Source: Sipunculus nudus (Eukaryota > Annelida > Sipuncula > Golfingiida > Sipunculidae). From it: a DNA stretch of 64,000 nucleotides. Positions 11,001-22,740 of the stretch are shown here, piece by piece. Location: the NCBI GenBank assembly GCA_026874595.1, contig CM049320.1:41798714-41862713 (forward strand). Direction: 5' to 3'. The notes under the pieces are model-generated. The model was given only the letters and a program-made list of their open reading frames with translations, searched no databases and was not told the DNA's origin. Position 1 is the first letter of the stretch. Each line of letters starts with the position of its first letter. Position numbers and translations under genes: made by a program.

Positions 11001-12296
11001 AACAGTTCAGTTTCTTTTTGTTTATCTACTTAAAATTCGTATGATTTCTTTCTTCTTAACTTCCCGAAATAGTTTGGATCTTTGTCTATGATCGCATGTA
11101 ATGTGTAATCCGCTTTGGTGAAGTGGATTAGTCAATATAAATATGATTAATGGTATAATTAACATTCTGTGACAATTTCATTTTTCATAGATTGATTCTT
11201 TTGAATATCGTATTTTTTTCGTGGTTTCTTGATTATAATTATATATTATGAGTTAAAAACATAACATTTATCCTATAATCTTAAATGTTCACACCGGTAT
11301 GTTTTATTGCCATTTGCATTCTAATGAATTAGTACTACAATTATTTTTTGTTGTCCTGTAGTTGTGCTTAATGAGTAAATGCATGATAACTTATAGCAGC
11401 AGACGTGCAAGGTTGTCATATTATACAACTCCATTTTGTCTTTTAATTTGCTAATTGCAAAATCCTGGAACTTTTATATCCCTAGATTCTAGCATTATTT
11501 CACGTGAATGTCACTATCCATCGGCCCCTGATAGATATCCTATAAATCAAAAGCTTTAATATGTATCTGCGCCCAAAGTAGTAATGTTTGCAACAAAAGA
11601 TATTCTTCAATAAATCATTACAATAATGGACTTTTGATCATTGATGTTTCTCTCTCCCTTCTTTACTCAATTCCACTACCCCTGTCCATCTTAAATATTT
11701 CGTGATCATGTTTTACAATGCACTTAAGTTTTTTTCTTTTTTTTTTACCCAAGAGGCAAATCAAACAATTGTGGCGATTAACTAACAGCAAAATAATACT
11801 TTCCCATGCATGTATTCCATATGACTAATTCAGAAAGAAAAATGACTGAACAGATGTACGGTTTTGCGACATATCAGTGCCGACCTCAGATGACGGACTA
11901 AAACTACATCCACTTGACGATTCGTATTGATGACGTCACATTGTTTGTTACGTCAAACAAATGTCCCTCCTACATCACACGGATAAACAGATAAGACCAC
12001 TTGAACTAACCCCATAATTTTTGCACCTCTTTCCAAAGAGTTCAACAACCTCCCGGCGTCGCAAAATAAATATCTTCATTTCATGCTGAATTAAATCATC
12101 ATAAATTGCCTCATCACTTTCTTTGATAAAACCTAATTTTTAGTGCAAACAAAATATGTTTGAAAGGAATTTCGCGAATAAATTAGGTGGACAGGGTTCT
12201 TTTGGGACAGAGTATACAAATACGCCGATTTCTATGAGCTATACCTTGAACATTTTAAAGGCACGCACGTCGGTTCAGGCGTTGGGAGAGGTACGT
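11001..12296. other. No recognisable feature
   Basis: AT-rich sequence with no recognised repeat, motif or frame. Confidence 0.6.
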
Positions 12297-12788
12297 CCCC
12301 GGTGTAAGGACATCAGATTTTGCCCCATTTAAGGTTACCCCCTGATAATCTTAAATCAATTTCAGACTGTACAGAATAATAAATCTCTGTTTTAATTAAA
12401 TGATAAAGCCTGATGATTTTAACCCTTGATATATTAATTCAATAAAACAAACATGTGAACGATATGAGATATAATAATTGGCATCAATCAGTGAAAGTTG
12501 TGGAAAAAGTATCATACATTTTTATTGACTCGTACACTTCACCAACTTATACACTGTATACATGCAAACATAAGATATATACAGATACAAACTAATTAGG
12601 GAAATCAAGGGGAAAGATACTTTATGTATTTTAAGTATATAAACATCCGTAAAGAATCAACTATATTTTGAAGGGGTAATCTGAAATCGTAGTGATAATC
12701 TGATATCGATTTCAATTACCTTCGGGGGTATTCTGTATTGTATCACATTACCCCCAGCAATCTGAAAATCGCCACACCGGTTCAACCT
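12297..12788. mobile_element. MITE-like element with CAGATTACCCCC subterminal motifs
   Basis: The left end reads CCGGTGTAAGGACATCAGAT and the right end, on the minus strand, CCGGTGTGGCGATTTTCAGA. Motifs of the form CAGATTACCCCC or GGGGTAATCTG recur at about 12312, 12334, 12667, 12690, 12722 and 12748 in both orientations. A related end lies at 10893. No target duplication was found, so the exact limits are uncertain. Confidence 0.5.
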
Positions 12789-12914
12789 CCGCCATAGTCT
12801 CATAAAATCACAATCTTACCTCATAGATTCACTCTAATGTTCCAATGAAAGGTCATGACTACTTTATTATAAAACTTGTAAAATCTCAAATCAAAACAGC
12901 TAAATAACAAAAGG

Positions 12915-13308
12915 TTATTCGTGAGGTATGGCGGCCTTAATCCTTGAATCTACTTCGATATAAAGAGAACCCTCGATACTTAACCGAGCTGTTCTTAAAG
13001 AAATAAAATATTCTGAACTAACACTGTATGGATTTCCATGTTGTCTTCTAAAGAAATACCAATTGTTACTTTTATATATGACTTTTAATATATTTTCTTG
13101 AAATTTTACGTTACATAGACAAGCGTCTATAGGGCTTATGGTAGGTGGATTTGATGATATCTTCAGGTTCAATTTGATCTTCAAATGTACATATTTGATC
13201 AATAATGTAATAAATTCTAGATTCATTCACCCAATGGGGATAAAAAAAATCCTTCTTCCTCAAATCTGATCGGAGACCTGTCCCAAGATTAAATTTACAC
13301 CACGGCAT
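12915..13308 (-). other. Two overlapping unrecognised minus-strand frames
   Basis: Frames of 103 codons (12915-13226) and 65 codons (13111-13308) overlap in different phases. Together they could be a frame-shifted relic, but neither shows a motif I recognise. The region could also be chance. A real exon would be expected to show splice sites and a coding bias, and I see neither. Confidence 0.2.
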
Positions 13309-15573
13309 GACGGCGACTCACTCAGATTTATCTGTACACTGGGATAGCCGCGTCCTTGTTTTTGTTTACTTATGACCCTTAAGGAACAACAGGAGATTTT
13401 CATAACCTGTTACGGCTAGCCCTGGGATTTGCTCACCTCTAAGAAAAATCACCCCAGACCATTTGATGGCTTCAATTACATAAAGTCCACCGAATTATGC
13501 AAAAAGAAAAATTTATGTCATGAGAATTGAAGCAGACATTTACATCATCAAGCTTTAATAAGGCGGATGACAAATTATACCAGTAAAACCTGGAGGGGAA
13601 AAAAGAAACGTCAGCTTCAGTACATATTACAGGGCACCCTAAATTCGTCAAGAGGATGAGTACAAAAATTCTGCAGAAATTGGATGGACGATTCCGGGCT
13701 GATTAAAATCATTTGATTGGTTCACAAAACAAAGTAATACGGAATATAGTCCAAGGTTGCGCCCCAGATTGAGTATAAAGCGTTTTACTGTACTGTATGG
13801 TCAACTATCTATGAATACTCTATATGATAAATCATCGTAATATAGTGCATTTATTACTTGCGGATGTCATCATTTTGAATGTCCTGTCAAAGGGAAGGAC
13901 TGTTAGCTCATCTAACAAACAGCTTATAAAACTTTGTGAAGCAGAGCAAGTTGATTGTTAGGACGAGGTGAGATCGTTGTCCGAAGACTTTAAGTTTCTG
14001 AAATGTTTCAATCGGATGTAAAATTTTCCATTGCATGCATGATACGTGCACATTCGTGGAGCAACCGGGACCACCTATATTCTGACTGGCAGAGCTGACT
14101 TGTGATGCCATCGGGTTGGTAAGCAGTGACACAGCATACATTCGTTTTATGTGCATGCCAACGTTTTACGTCAATCATATATGATCTACAGTATTATAAT
14201 AATGTGACTAAACTGTAAAGCTGGCACGCATATATGTGTATGCGGCAGCTAGAAAACGGACGCAGTTTCAATAAAAATAACGTTGGTGACTTGATTCACC
14301 TTTTTGCCAAGGCTGACCGACTTAGCTAAATCGCGTTTACTGAAACTGACTTATGTCGCGGAAATATGTCAGCCGACTTGGGGGACGTTTCGGTAAAATG
14401 TGACTCAAGCCCTACGCATTCTTACTGAATCGGAGCCCTTGCAGGAGTATATATGTGTGATTTGTCCGATTCCTAGCTGCATACTGCATACGTAATTCAT
14501 ACGCATATATATCGATTGATGCCTTAATGGCTAGAATAAGATACGGAGCCAACAAGGCTGAGGTCTTTCCTCCCCGAGTTATTTTCTGGGTTGTATATTT
14601 TGACTTCTGATATTTTTATTGGTTTTCTGAACCTAAAGGCTGCTAATCAAATTTATTTATTTTTTTTTCAGTTGAATTGTTATTTCAACAGAAACGCTTT
14701 TAGATCAATATCCTTTTCTTCATGAAATGCTTAAACAAAAACGTGTCAAGCCAGTTTTTTTCGGAAATATCACAATTAATTTTTCACCATGAATCGAGTT
14801 AGCGAATGAGACAGGGATAAATGTCTGTATGTCTGTTTGGCCTGGATTAAAATATTTATTATCCCTTTAGACGTTTCATTTGCTTTTCTTGTTTTAAAGA
14901 TTTGCATCAGTTGGCCAATTGGAATAAACGTTGTTCTGTCCGTTGAACTGAATCATGTAGATTGTACGTATTCCATCAGGTGATTGTCAGGGCCATTGAT
15001 AATCACATCTGTCTACCTGCACCAGGCCATAAATCGCACCGAGCGCTGCCGGCAACAAAACAAAGCCCTCAGAGCATCCTTAAGAGTTAGTTGGTTCACT
15101 AAAACAGAACTAAGAGCACGCACAAATACACTGACTGCTAAAGAGTACATAATAGAACAATCCGTCAACACTTACAACAGGACACAGCACATAAACTCAA
15201 TGCAAATCTTAACCAATGAACACAAGTATACAATAGCCTAAATAAATTCGTTTCTCCTCTAGACATAATCCTACCAAATCCTATGTAAAACGAGACTAAT
15301 ATCACATCCACTAAGCTAAAGGACTGGTTAATTCACCTGGATTTGGGCTTACACCATTAAATATTTATAGATCTTATCTTTTCATCTCTTTCATTTCGTA
15401 ATAGTCTTTTGTCTTTGAGCCTTATAGTTAACTATTCATTTATATATCACCTTTATCTTGGCTGAAGGGGGAGGATCCATGATTTCCTCCACAGCTCTCG
15501 AGCGCCATCTGTTCCTTCTTTAGTATTATTTAGAAATCTGGTGCCGGTCCATGTTAATGGACATAGTTTAGGT
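13309..15573. other. No recognisable gene or repeat
   Basis: Mostly AT-rich. A CA-rich stretch at 14984-15241 has an 85-codon plus-strand frame (INRTERCRQQNKALRASLR near its start) without known homology. GC is slightly raised at 14250-14450. Nothing else stands out. Confidence 0.5.
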
Positions 15574-16554
15574 TGTTACGAAGACAAATTGTTGAGGAGA
15601 AAATCCTGGGCCGATCCGGGAGTCGAACCCAGGTCGGTGGCGCACAAGTCCGGCGTACCAAACACTTCGCTAGAACAGCAAGCTTCACTAGCGAGACAGT
15701 TCGGTCCGCTTTTATATCATCCCGTAACACACCCCCATTTAAGAGCGTTCTGCTATCAGAACAAGACTAATTATCCCAGGAGTCACACTTTGGTGAGCTT
15801 ATTCCCTGGACCACAAAGTTAACCGTCACGTTAGACGAGCCCCCATTTTGTTACGAAGGCAAATTGTTCAGGGGAAAACATTGGGCCGATCCCGGATTCG
15901 TACCCAGGTCGATGGCGCACAAGTCCGGCGATCCAACCGCTTCGCTAGCAAAGCAAGCTTCACTAGCGAGACAGTTCGGTCCGCTTTTATATCATCCCGT
16001 AACACACCCCCATTTAAGAGCGTTCTGCTATCAGAACAAGACTAATTATCCCAGGAGTCACACTTTGGTGAGCTTATTCCCTGGACCACAAAGTTAACCG
16101 TCACGTTAGAAGAGCCCCCATTTTGTTACGAAGGCAAATTGTTCAGGGGAAAACATTGGGCCGATCCCGGATTCGTACCCAGGTCGGTGGCGCACAAGTC
16201 CGGCGATCCAACCGCTTCGCTAGCAAAGCAAGCTTCACTAGCGAGACAGTTCGGTCCGCTTTTATATCAACCCGTAACACACCCCCATTTAAGAGCGTTC
16301 TGCTATCAGAACAAGACTAATTATCCCAGGAGTCACACTTTGGTGAGCTTATTCCCTGGACCACAAAGTTAACCGTCACGTTAGACGAGCCCCCATTTTG
16401 TTACGAAGGCAAATTGTTCAGGGGAAAACATTGGGCCGATCCCGGATTCGTACCCAGGTCGGTGGCGCACAAGTCCGGCGATCCAACCGCTTTGCTAGCA
16501 AAGCAAGCTTCACTAGCGAGACAGTTCGGTCCGCTTTAATGTCACCCCGTAACA
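15574..16554 (-). mobile_element. Tandem array of the miniature LTR element: four LTRs, three interiors
   Basis: Four 156-bp LTRs (15574-15729, 15849-16004, 16124-16279, 16399-16554) alternate with three 119-bp interiors (15730-15848, 16005-16123, 16280-16398), a 275-bp period. All LTRs run TGTTACG to CGTAACA. The 4-bp AGGT at 15570-15573 is repeated at 16555-16558, so the whole array sits in one target duplication and there are none at the inner junctions. On the minus strand each interior starts AAA then TGGGGGCTCGTC (TGGGGGCTCTTC in the second), and ends in a purine-rich ATGGGGGTG before the next LTR. LTRs 2-4 are almost identical to each other, while LTR 1 differs from them at about 10 percent of positions, mostly at 15574-15685. 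The array probably grew by unequal recombination. Confidence 0.85.
15881..15950 (-). other. tRNA-like Pol III promoter block inside an LTR (representative)
   Basis: On the minus strand of LTR 2, an A box TAGCGAAGCGG (15937-15947) fits TRGYNNANNNG. A B box GGTACGAATCC (15894-15904) differs from GGTTCGANTCC at one base. Their starts are 43 nt apart, as in a tRNA gene. A D-arm-like stem GCGA/TCGC is intact. The acceptor and anticodon arms do not fold, so this is not a functional tRNA. TATAAAAG lies about 40 nt upstream at 15984-15991, and a TTTT run follows about 15 nt after the B box. Equivalent boxes occur in the other LTRs: 15662-15672/15619-15629, 16212-16222/16169-16179 and 16487-16497/16444-16454. 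Confidence 0.7.
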
Positions 16555-17420
16555 AGGTATATAAGACAAAAGGGCTAAACAGCATAACAAGATCAATATT
16601 TTCGCAACATTTGTTCTTTAATGGGTAACTGTATGCTAACAATTTTAAAGTGAAATATGTAAATATTTCACATTGAAAATAATTATAAGATACGATAGTG
16701 ATGTTTTAAACTATGTAAGCAATAGGTACCTTCATATATGCATGTGTAACTAGCTTTCCTTTCTAAAAATTGACATTAAGTAAATATGATTTTTCTTTAA
16801 GTTTTAATGTTATAACGTGTTTAAGAATTAAGCCCTAAAATAAATAAGCCATTTGATGTTATCAGTGTTCTATATTACCCACAGTCAACGAAATTTAGCC
16901 GAGCTGAGTGCCCCAATTATCAAGCAATGATATTCATATTATATTAAATTGTATTGCACTGTGCGTGACAAACTGTACACGCGTGTTCATGAAGTCTTTT
17001 ATACAGTTTTACCAACTGCCGCAAGAGGACACTACCCGTACGCTGATTTCCCTTTTGTTAGGGCGTTATAAATGTTCTGCTGATATTGGAATATAAGCAT
17101 ATATTAAGCATATATATATAAGCATGGAAGTATATAAAAAAGGTAACAGTAACTTCCCTGAAAAAGGGTCATCCAAGGGGGGGGGGGGAAATCCGTTTTT
17201 TAAATAGCCTGTGTAACGAATATTAAGTTGTTTAAATAGTTTTATTTGAGATCAATGTATTTTCACTTTAGATACCGAGTAATTAAACAATTTAAGACAA
17301 AAATATATGTTTATAATATTATTATCTGTACCTATAAGGTTATGTTAATTTGCACGTTTGTGAAACCATGGTCTATTTTTTATAACACGGGGACTTCAAG
17401 CTTTATGTATATACCCCCTC
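16555..17420. other. No gene seen; G run
   Basis: AT-rich sequence with a run of about 12 G near 17177-17188. Short open frames (62 and 60 codons) have no recognisable motifs. Confidence 0.6.
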
Positions 17421-19627
17421 CCCCATAGTCTACACCGGGCCTTAGCTACTCTGATCGTTATAAACTCATCTATACTGCACTATCCTTAAATATCCTCCCG
17501 ACAACATCTTCATCTCAGGAAATAAGACCTTATGAGAAATGGTCGCTTAAACACTTCTGATATTAACGATAAGCCTCACAGGTTGAATAGGACTGAATAA
17601 GCCCGGACGTATTGATCACACCGAGGATATCTGCTCGCCTGGGAGGTTTATGGAAGCCAATGTAAATCATACTTCTTATCTCTCGCAAAAGTGCCTCGAG
17701 ACACATTTCACTCTCATGTTCTCTTTATTTCACCTTCACTGAAGTGAAGATTTTAAGAAATATAAATGAGGGATTCCCAAGGCGACCCAGGAAAACCGAC
17801 ACCGAGACGCACTTTATATAATCCGTTGACTGATATAAATCTTCGGATACTTCGTCAATGTATTAGATAAAATTCAAGGCACAGGTATTTCACACGGCCC
17901 ATTCGCCGGTGCTTATGGACCATCTTCATACTACCATATCCGTGGATACGCTCTCACAGACCTTGATTCACAATTGCCAAATAAATCCAACGAATAAAAT
18001 CGAATTACATTCTTCACACACCGGCTGAACAAGAACACTTGCATCTACAAGAAACTATATATAGACAGGCTTATATTTGATTGGTGAGATGCTCAATGCC
18101 TTCCCCGCAATTGTAAACGTTTGATCAAAACATCGCTCTAGACTTCCGCTTAGAACAAGTACAAGCGATTCATTTGATTGGTTTAATTATCTTATTCATT
18201 ATCCATGAAACAGATTAAAGAGAGGGTCGCGGAATCGAAGTATGTGTAAGCATAGCCACAGACTTGGTGGTTTCAATAAATTTTAAACCTTACACATTAA
18301 ACCTTCTTGGTGGTGTGAAAATGCAACACAGGTTGGCCGTTAATTAAGTGACACGTACACACGGTCCATTGCATTTTTTTGTTTCAAAAGCTCATTTTAG
18401 ATGTTATATTATGGGGTCTGGTCATATATAATTGACTGATAGTATGAATAATAGCATTGGAGTTCTGGAAATACAAAACTGCGACACGAAAGGGTACAAT
18501 AGAATTACCTACTTTATAAATGGTTAAAGATGATAAATAATGGAAGCTATCTTATCAAAACCACTCTGATAGGGTTATATGATAATAAAAAGAATCCTAT
18601 ACTATAATTTGCGGTTGAGGGCGCGGTCATCTTCAGAGCGTTACCCCGGCTTATACTAGGAAGATAGTGGACCTAATAGCCACCAAACTCTCTCCGCAGA
18701 TAGAAACCCACTCTAACATTGTCCTCGGCGTCATATTCTGTCGTATTTCTATACCCTTATCAAACCCAGACCTCGCATACGTTTTTAAACCGCTCATTGG
18801 AACTGCTCACTGCGAACATAAAAAAACCGGGATGTCGCAAGTGGCGTATAAAATACCCGGAAGTATTAGCCTTATGTATAACGTTAGCTATAAAGTCATC
18901 TATAATATATTCAAACGTTTTATAAAAATAGTTTGTTTTCGGCTATTTATCGTTACCGTTTGTTAGAAATCTTTATTCTAGCTACCTTTCTTTCACACAA
19001 CTCAGAAATGATTATCAAATGACCAAAACACGTATGTAAGCATTGAAAACGAAGCCACAAAGATCACAGTTTTTCTCCCGGGAGGATTACAAACTTCCAC
19101 GTGATTCATAAAAGCTAAAAAAATTGTTTACTCCTACCATATCACTTATTTTTCTCACAGTTCGTAGAACATTTTAATGTAGCCTTAAGTTAGACAAAAA
19201 GAAGGCCAGGTGTGGAGGGGAAGGTTTTGCTGCCACCTGCACCTAACAGATTCCGTGATTGATGGCCCATCTCTGACGTGTAACTATTAATCCTACGAGA
19301 TCCATCAATCCTACTCGTCAAATTTTCTTAATAAAAGAAACAAGAATGCGTGCATCAAGTGCTTGATTCGTGTCCCGGTGTTAATTTCCAGTAGGGTGCC
19401 GTAATATTAAGAGTAAAGTTTTGTAAATGAGCATTTCCGATTCAGCTGAGGTTACGCGATGTCTTTTCTGCTTCATCCTAATGAAATGTTCTTATAAACA
19501 ACTTAAAATATGCATTCTTAGGAATGCAGGCCTCCGCCATGCGGGCGGTCCTTCATGTGGAAAACTCCTCAACCAGTGTTCTCATGTACTTATTGACCCC
19601 ATATTCCCAGGTTCATTGAAGCACAAG
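17421..19627. other. No recognisable gene
   Basis: A 99-codon plus-strand frame at 18667-18966 has no motif I know and overlaps a second frame (18719-18925) in another phase. No repeat was recognised. Confidence 0.5.
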
Positions 19628-19690
19628 CAGCGGCGTACCTAGCCTCATTGCCGCCCGGGCCGGTTTTAAAATTGCCGCCCTTTCTATAGA
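19628..19690. repeat. Possible single hAT-like terminus
   Basis: CAGCGGCGTACCTAGCC followed by a GCCGCCCGGGCC-rich stretch resembles the CAG.GGCGTA ends of hAT elements. No matching inverted end was found nearby. Confidence 0.25.
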
Positions 19691-21417
19691 ACATTTCAAA
19701 ACTGGATAGCATATAGAAGGATTTTAAATTTCTGATTATAGGGTTTTAGTTGGCAGCAACGCAATTACAAGATGAATTAACTAGCAGGAGAATTCCTTCG
19801 CCACACATTAGGGAACAGTCGTCTCTTTGCTAAGTCACAAGATCGCTCTAACTCCAAACAAGAATATTTCATTATGAAGGGCACAGAAAAAAATAAATTG
19901 TAACAAGAAAAAAGTTACACCGCATGTTATATGTCCATATAATGTAGTACCTTCAATTTTATATAAATACGATTTATGATTAGCTTAAGCTCAGCATGCA
20001 TTGAAAAAATCTTCATTTGATGAGTGTTATTTAATTCTCAACGCTAAATATCTTGTCACTTATATGATTCCACCTCTTGTTATCGCATAAGATAGCAGCA
20101 GCACCTAATAGAGCGCTGTGATATGCATGGTGCTATAGCAAGCCAACCACTTATACTTTAGACTTAAAACGCGTTATGTCATGAGTTATATGAGGCAAGG
20201 TATCTTAAAATCTTTAAATAACAAAAATACAATGTTTGGATTAACTGTGACTTTTTTGTTTAATTATATGTCCTCAAAGTTAAAAGCATGTTTTAATTCA
20301 AGGCTAGATCAATATCATTTTAGAATTAGTGATTATGTTTCTGCACTTTCCGAGGTTTTATTTATGAACTTATGATTATTTGTTATTCAGTAAAGTATTT
20401 GAATAAATTTCATGTTATTATATCATTGAAATATATATTATATATTAACATTAAATGATTTGTGATAACAAACAACGATTGTCTGTAGGTAGTTGACCAT
20501 TAAACGGCAAATAACAGTACAGGCAAATATAACATTATATTATTTTGAACTCTTGATGGTAACACTGATACTTGATACGTATTTTGAACGTGTGGTATAT
20601 AGCGGCCAGGAGTATTCATCCCGAATGACATTTATAATAGATTTATATTTGAAATGCGACCTTTCAGATAAAATAAATCCTATATAGGTCTGGGTGAAAG
20701 ATTGCTATTATTCACGTCACATAAAAGATAATGCGGGTCATATTAATATTAAATTATATAGCCAGTGGTCAATCAAAAGACACAGAAATTTAGGTAGTAG
20801 TCTATATATTAAAGATAGTGTAAACGTTTGTATTTTAACGAGACGGTTGTAACACTATGGGGAATTAATGAAAAGGGTATTTTAGGTGGTTCCAACAGTT
20901 TAAATATCATGGAATTTAAGGGAGTTCTAGAGCGGAACTTCTTATAGATTCTAAGGAAAAAGCAACAAAATTCGTCATAATGTGTTCATATGTTGTGTTT
21001 TAAGACAGGCACCCCACTACCAGGGGTCATTAGTCTACTTGCAGGGTTTTTTTTCCTGGTCAGTGGCCCCTAGGAATTTCTATAAACATAGACGGCCCCG
21101 AAATGCACACTTTGGCATGACTGGTCAGATTATCGTTCGCGTTGTGACATTGCGCGACCGCTGGATAAATAAAGAATAACAAATCTTGCGCAGCTTGCCT
21201 CTATATATAGATCGCTCGCAAATCATTTGGTTGGTTCCACTTCCCAGTTTCCCTATAATTCTTGAAATACCCCTAGTGCCACTGAGCACAAGTTCCCGAA
21301 CAAGTGTTTGCAGTCATTCATTCGACCATATTTCCATGTTCAATGTGCACGTGACTGCATATTTGTTAATTGTTCGTAGAAGTTATTCCTAGATACGGGT
21401 CATGAGGTTTTTATCTT
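19691..21417. other. No recognisable feature (AT-rich)
   Basis: Long AT-rich stretch with short chance frames (64-68 codons) and no recognised element. Confidence 0.6.
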
Positions 21418-21490
21418 GAAAAAAAAAATTCATGGGATACCGTTCATAATTGCGTGAGTTATGTGGTGAACAAACACAAACTTGCATGCC
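21418..21490 (-). repeat. Fragment of dispersed family X
   Basis: Contains CATAATTGCGTGAGTTATGT and GTGAACAAACACAAAC, the reverse complement of a conserved part of the family represented at 25105-25520 and 33725-34085. Confidence 0.45.
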
Positions 21491-21526
21491 AAGTATCTAA
21501 CTTGGGTCCACTTTTATCAAATATAT

Positions 21527-22309
21527 TGTTACGGAACCTAATATAAACAGATCACGTATGCGTGATGAACACAAATTTTGTAATGGAGATAAAAAAATCA
21601 GATTCTGTAACACTAGGCAGCGTGAAATGTCTAGGGGAATAAATAAAGAAGTCAGTGTTTTTTTTTGTTAACAAATAACTATAATTTATTCTTAAAACAA
21701 CCCTAACAATACAATACACTAAATCAATAACAATTATACAGTAAAACAGCGTTATAGCAACAAGTCAATACAATCACACAGAAAGATAATGGTACAGTAC
21801 CTCGATACCAACACCATCACCACGATAAGTCCTTTGAATGTAAACTCAGAGAATGACAGTCCAGTGGAATGTTCTTGCAACAACTCAGAAAGTAAACTGA
21901 AGTCCAAATGTATAAAATCCAGGAGAAAGTTCTTGAAATTTTATAATTGCCGCATTCGTCGGATAAGGTCCTGACACACGCTTCTGCGTCCGCTGGAATC
22001 TGCTCTGCTCTGCCCCCTGGTTCTAAAAAACAGCCCTTTTATATACCTTCACACCTCAAGCCGGGAATTTTCCACTTCTCGAACAGTCTATAAGGACCCT
22101 ACTCAACAGTAAACACGCGTTTCAGGAATTCTCTAGAAAGAACAGCGCTGTGTATCTCCACACACCAGGCTCATCACGTGACCCACGACCAGGCGTGAAA
22201 ACTCAAGGCTCACATGACAACGAGAGTTCAACCATTACGGATTAAACATAATATGTAACAACAACACGAGTTACGCCCGTGTCACACAATAAAAAGAGCC
22301 CCTGTAACA
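21527..22309 (-). mobile_element. Solo LTR of a Gypsy-like family (copy 1)
   Basis: A fossil LTR of 783 bp bounded by TGTTACGG and CTGTAACA, flanked by the 4-bp ATAT on both sides (21523-21526 and 22310-22313). In its own sense (minus) it has a TATATAAAAG promoter-like box in the middle and a polyadenylation-type AATAAA nearer the 3' end. It is about 80 percent similar to the copy at 41288-42109. No internal domain is present, so this is a recombined remnant and probably old. The family is inferred from the 4-bp duplication and the TGTTAC/GTAACA ends. Confidence 0.8.
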
Positions 22310-22310
22310 A

Positions 22311-22400
22311 TATATATATGTATATATATATATATATATAAACTGTGGTTGCTTTTTCGTTCGCGATTCGTGAAATTAAAAACTGCGTTGAAAAGCGGTC
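22311..22400 (+). repeat. (TA)n tract with dispersed repeat copy Z3
   Basis: An interrupted (TA)n tract (22311-22340) runs straight into AACTGTGGTTGCTTTTTCG and TTCGCGATTCGTG, matching the TGT.GTTGGCTT...CGCG arrangement of copy Z2 at 3541-3645. Confidence 0.45.
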
Positions 22401-22469
22401 CCCAAGCGAAGACAAAGTTAAAAACATAAAGATTTATATTATGAATGAAAATAGATCATGTAACTTTAG

Positions 22470-22500
22470 CGCCCCCCCCCCCCCCCCCCAAAAAAAAAAA
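22470..22500. repeat. C run followed by A run
   Basis: About 19 C followed by about 11 A. Confidence 0.85.
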
Positions 22501-22683
22501 GATTGAATATTGGAAAATATAAGATCTTTTCAGCTGTATGCCATCATTACCAAAGAATATCTATAGTTAATAAGATTTTGTTCACATACTAACTGATATT
22601 TAATTAATTCATATAATAATGATTCTATGTTCTGTATAGATATTTTGGATTGTGAGTTCATGAACATTCCCGAAACACTGGAA

Positions 22684-22740
22684 GAGCGAAAATCGCTCAA
22701 TTTAACCCCGCGAATTATGAAGCCAACAAAAGTAAGCGGG
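22684..22740 (-). repeat. Short dispersed CGCG repeat (copy Z4)
   Basis: On the minus strand reads TTTTGTTGGCTTCATAATTC, then CGCGGGGTTAAATTGAGCG. It is related to Z1-Z3 but lacks the (TA)n tract. Confidence 0.4.

Noticed and set aside
15574-16554. CRISPR-like array or ordinary satellite
   Set aside because: The unit is far too long for CRISPR, and TG..CA ends, a primer-site match and outer 4-bp duplications fit a miniature LTR element better than a satellite.
15541-16628. A series of 65-93-codon frames repeated four times
   Set aside because: They follow the 275-bp repeats of the miniature LTR element, exist in several phases, and the family is non-coding.
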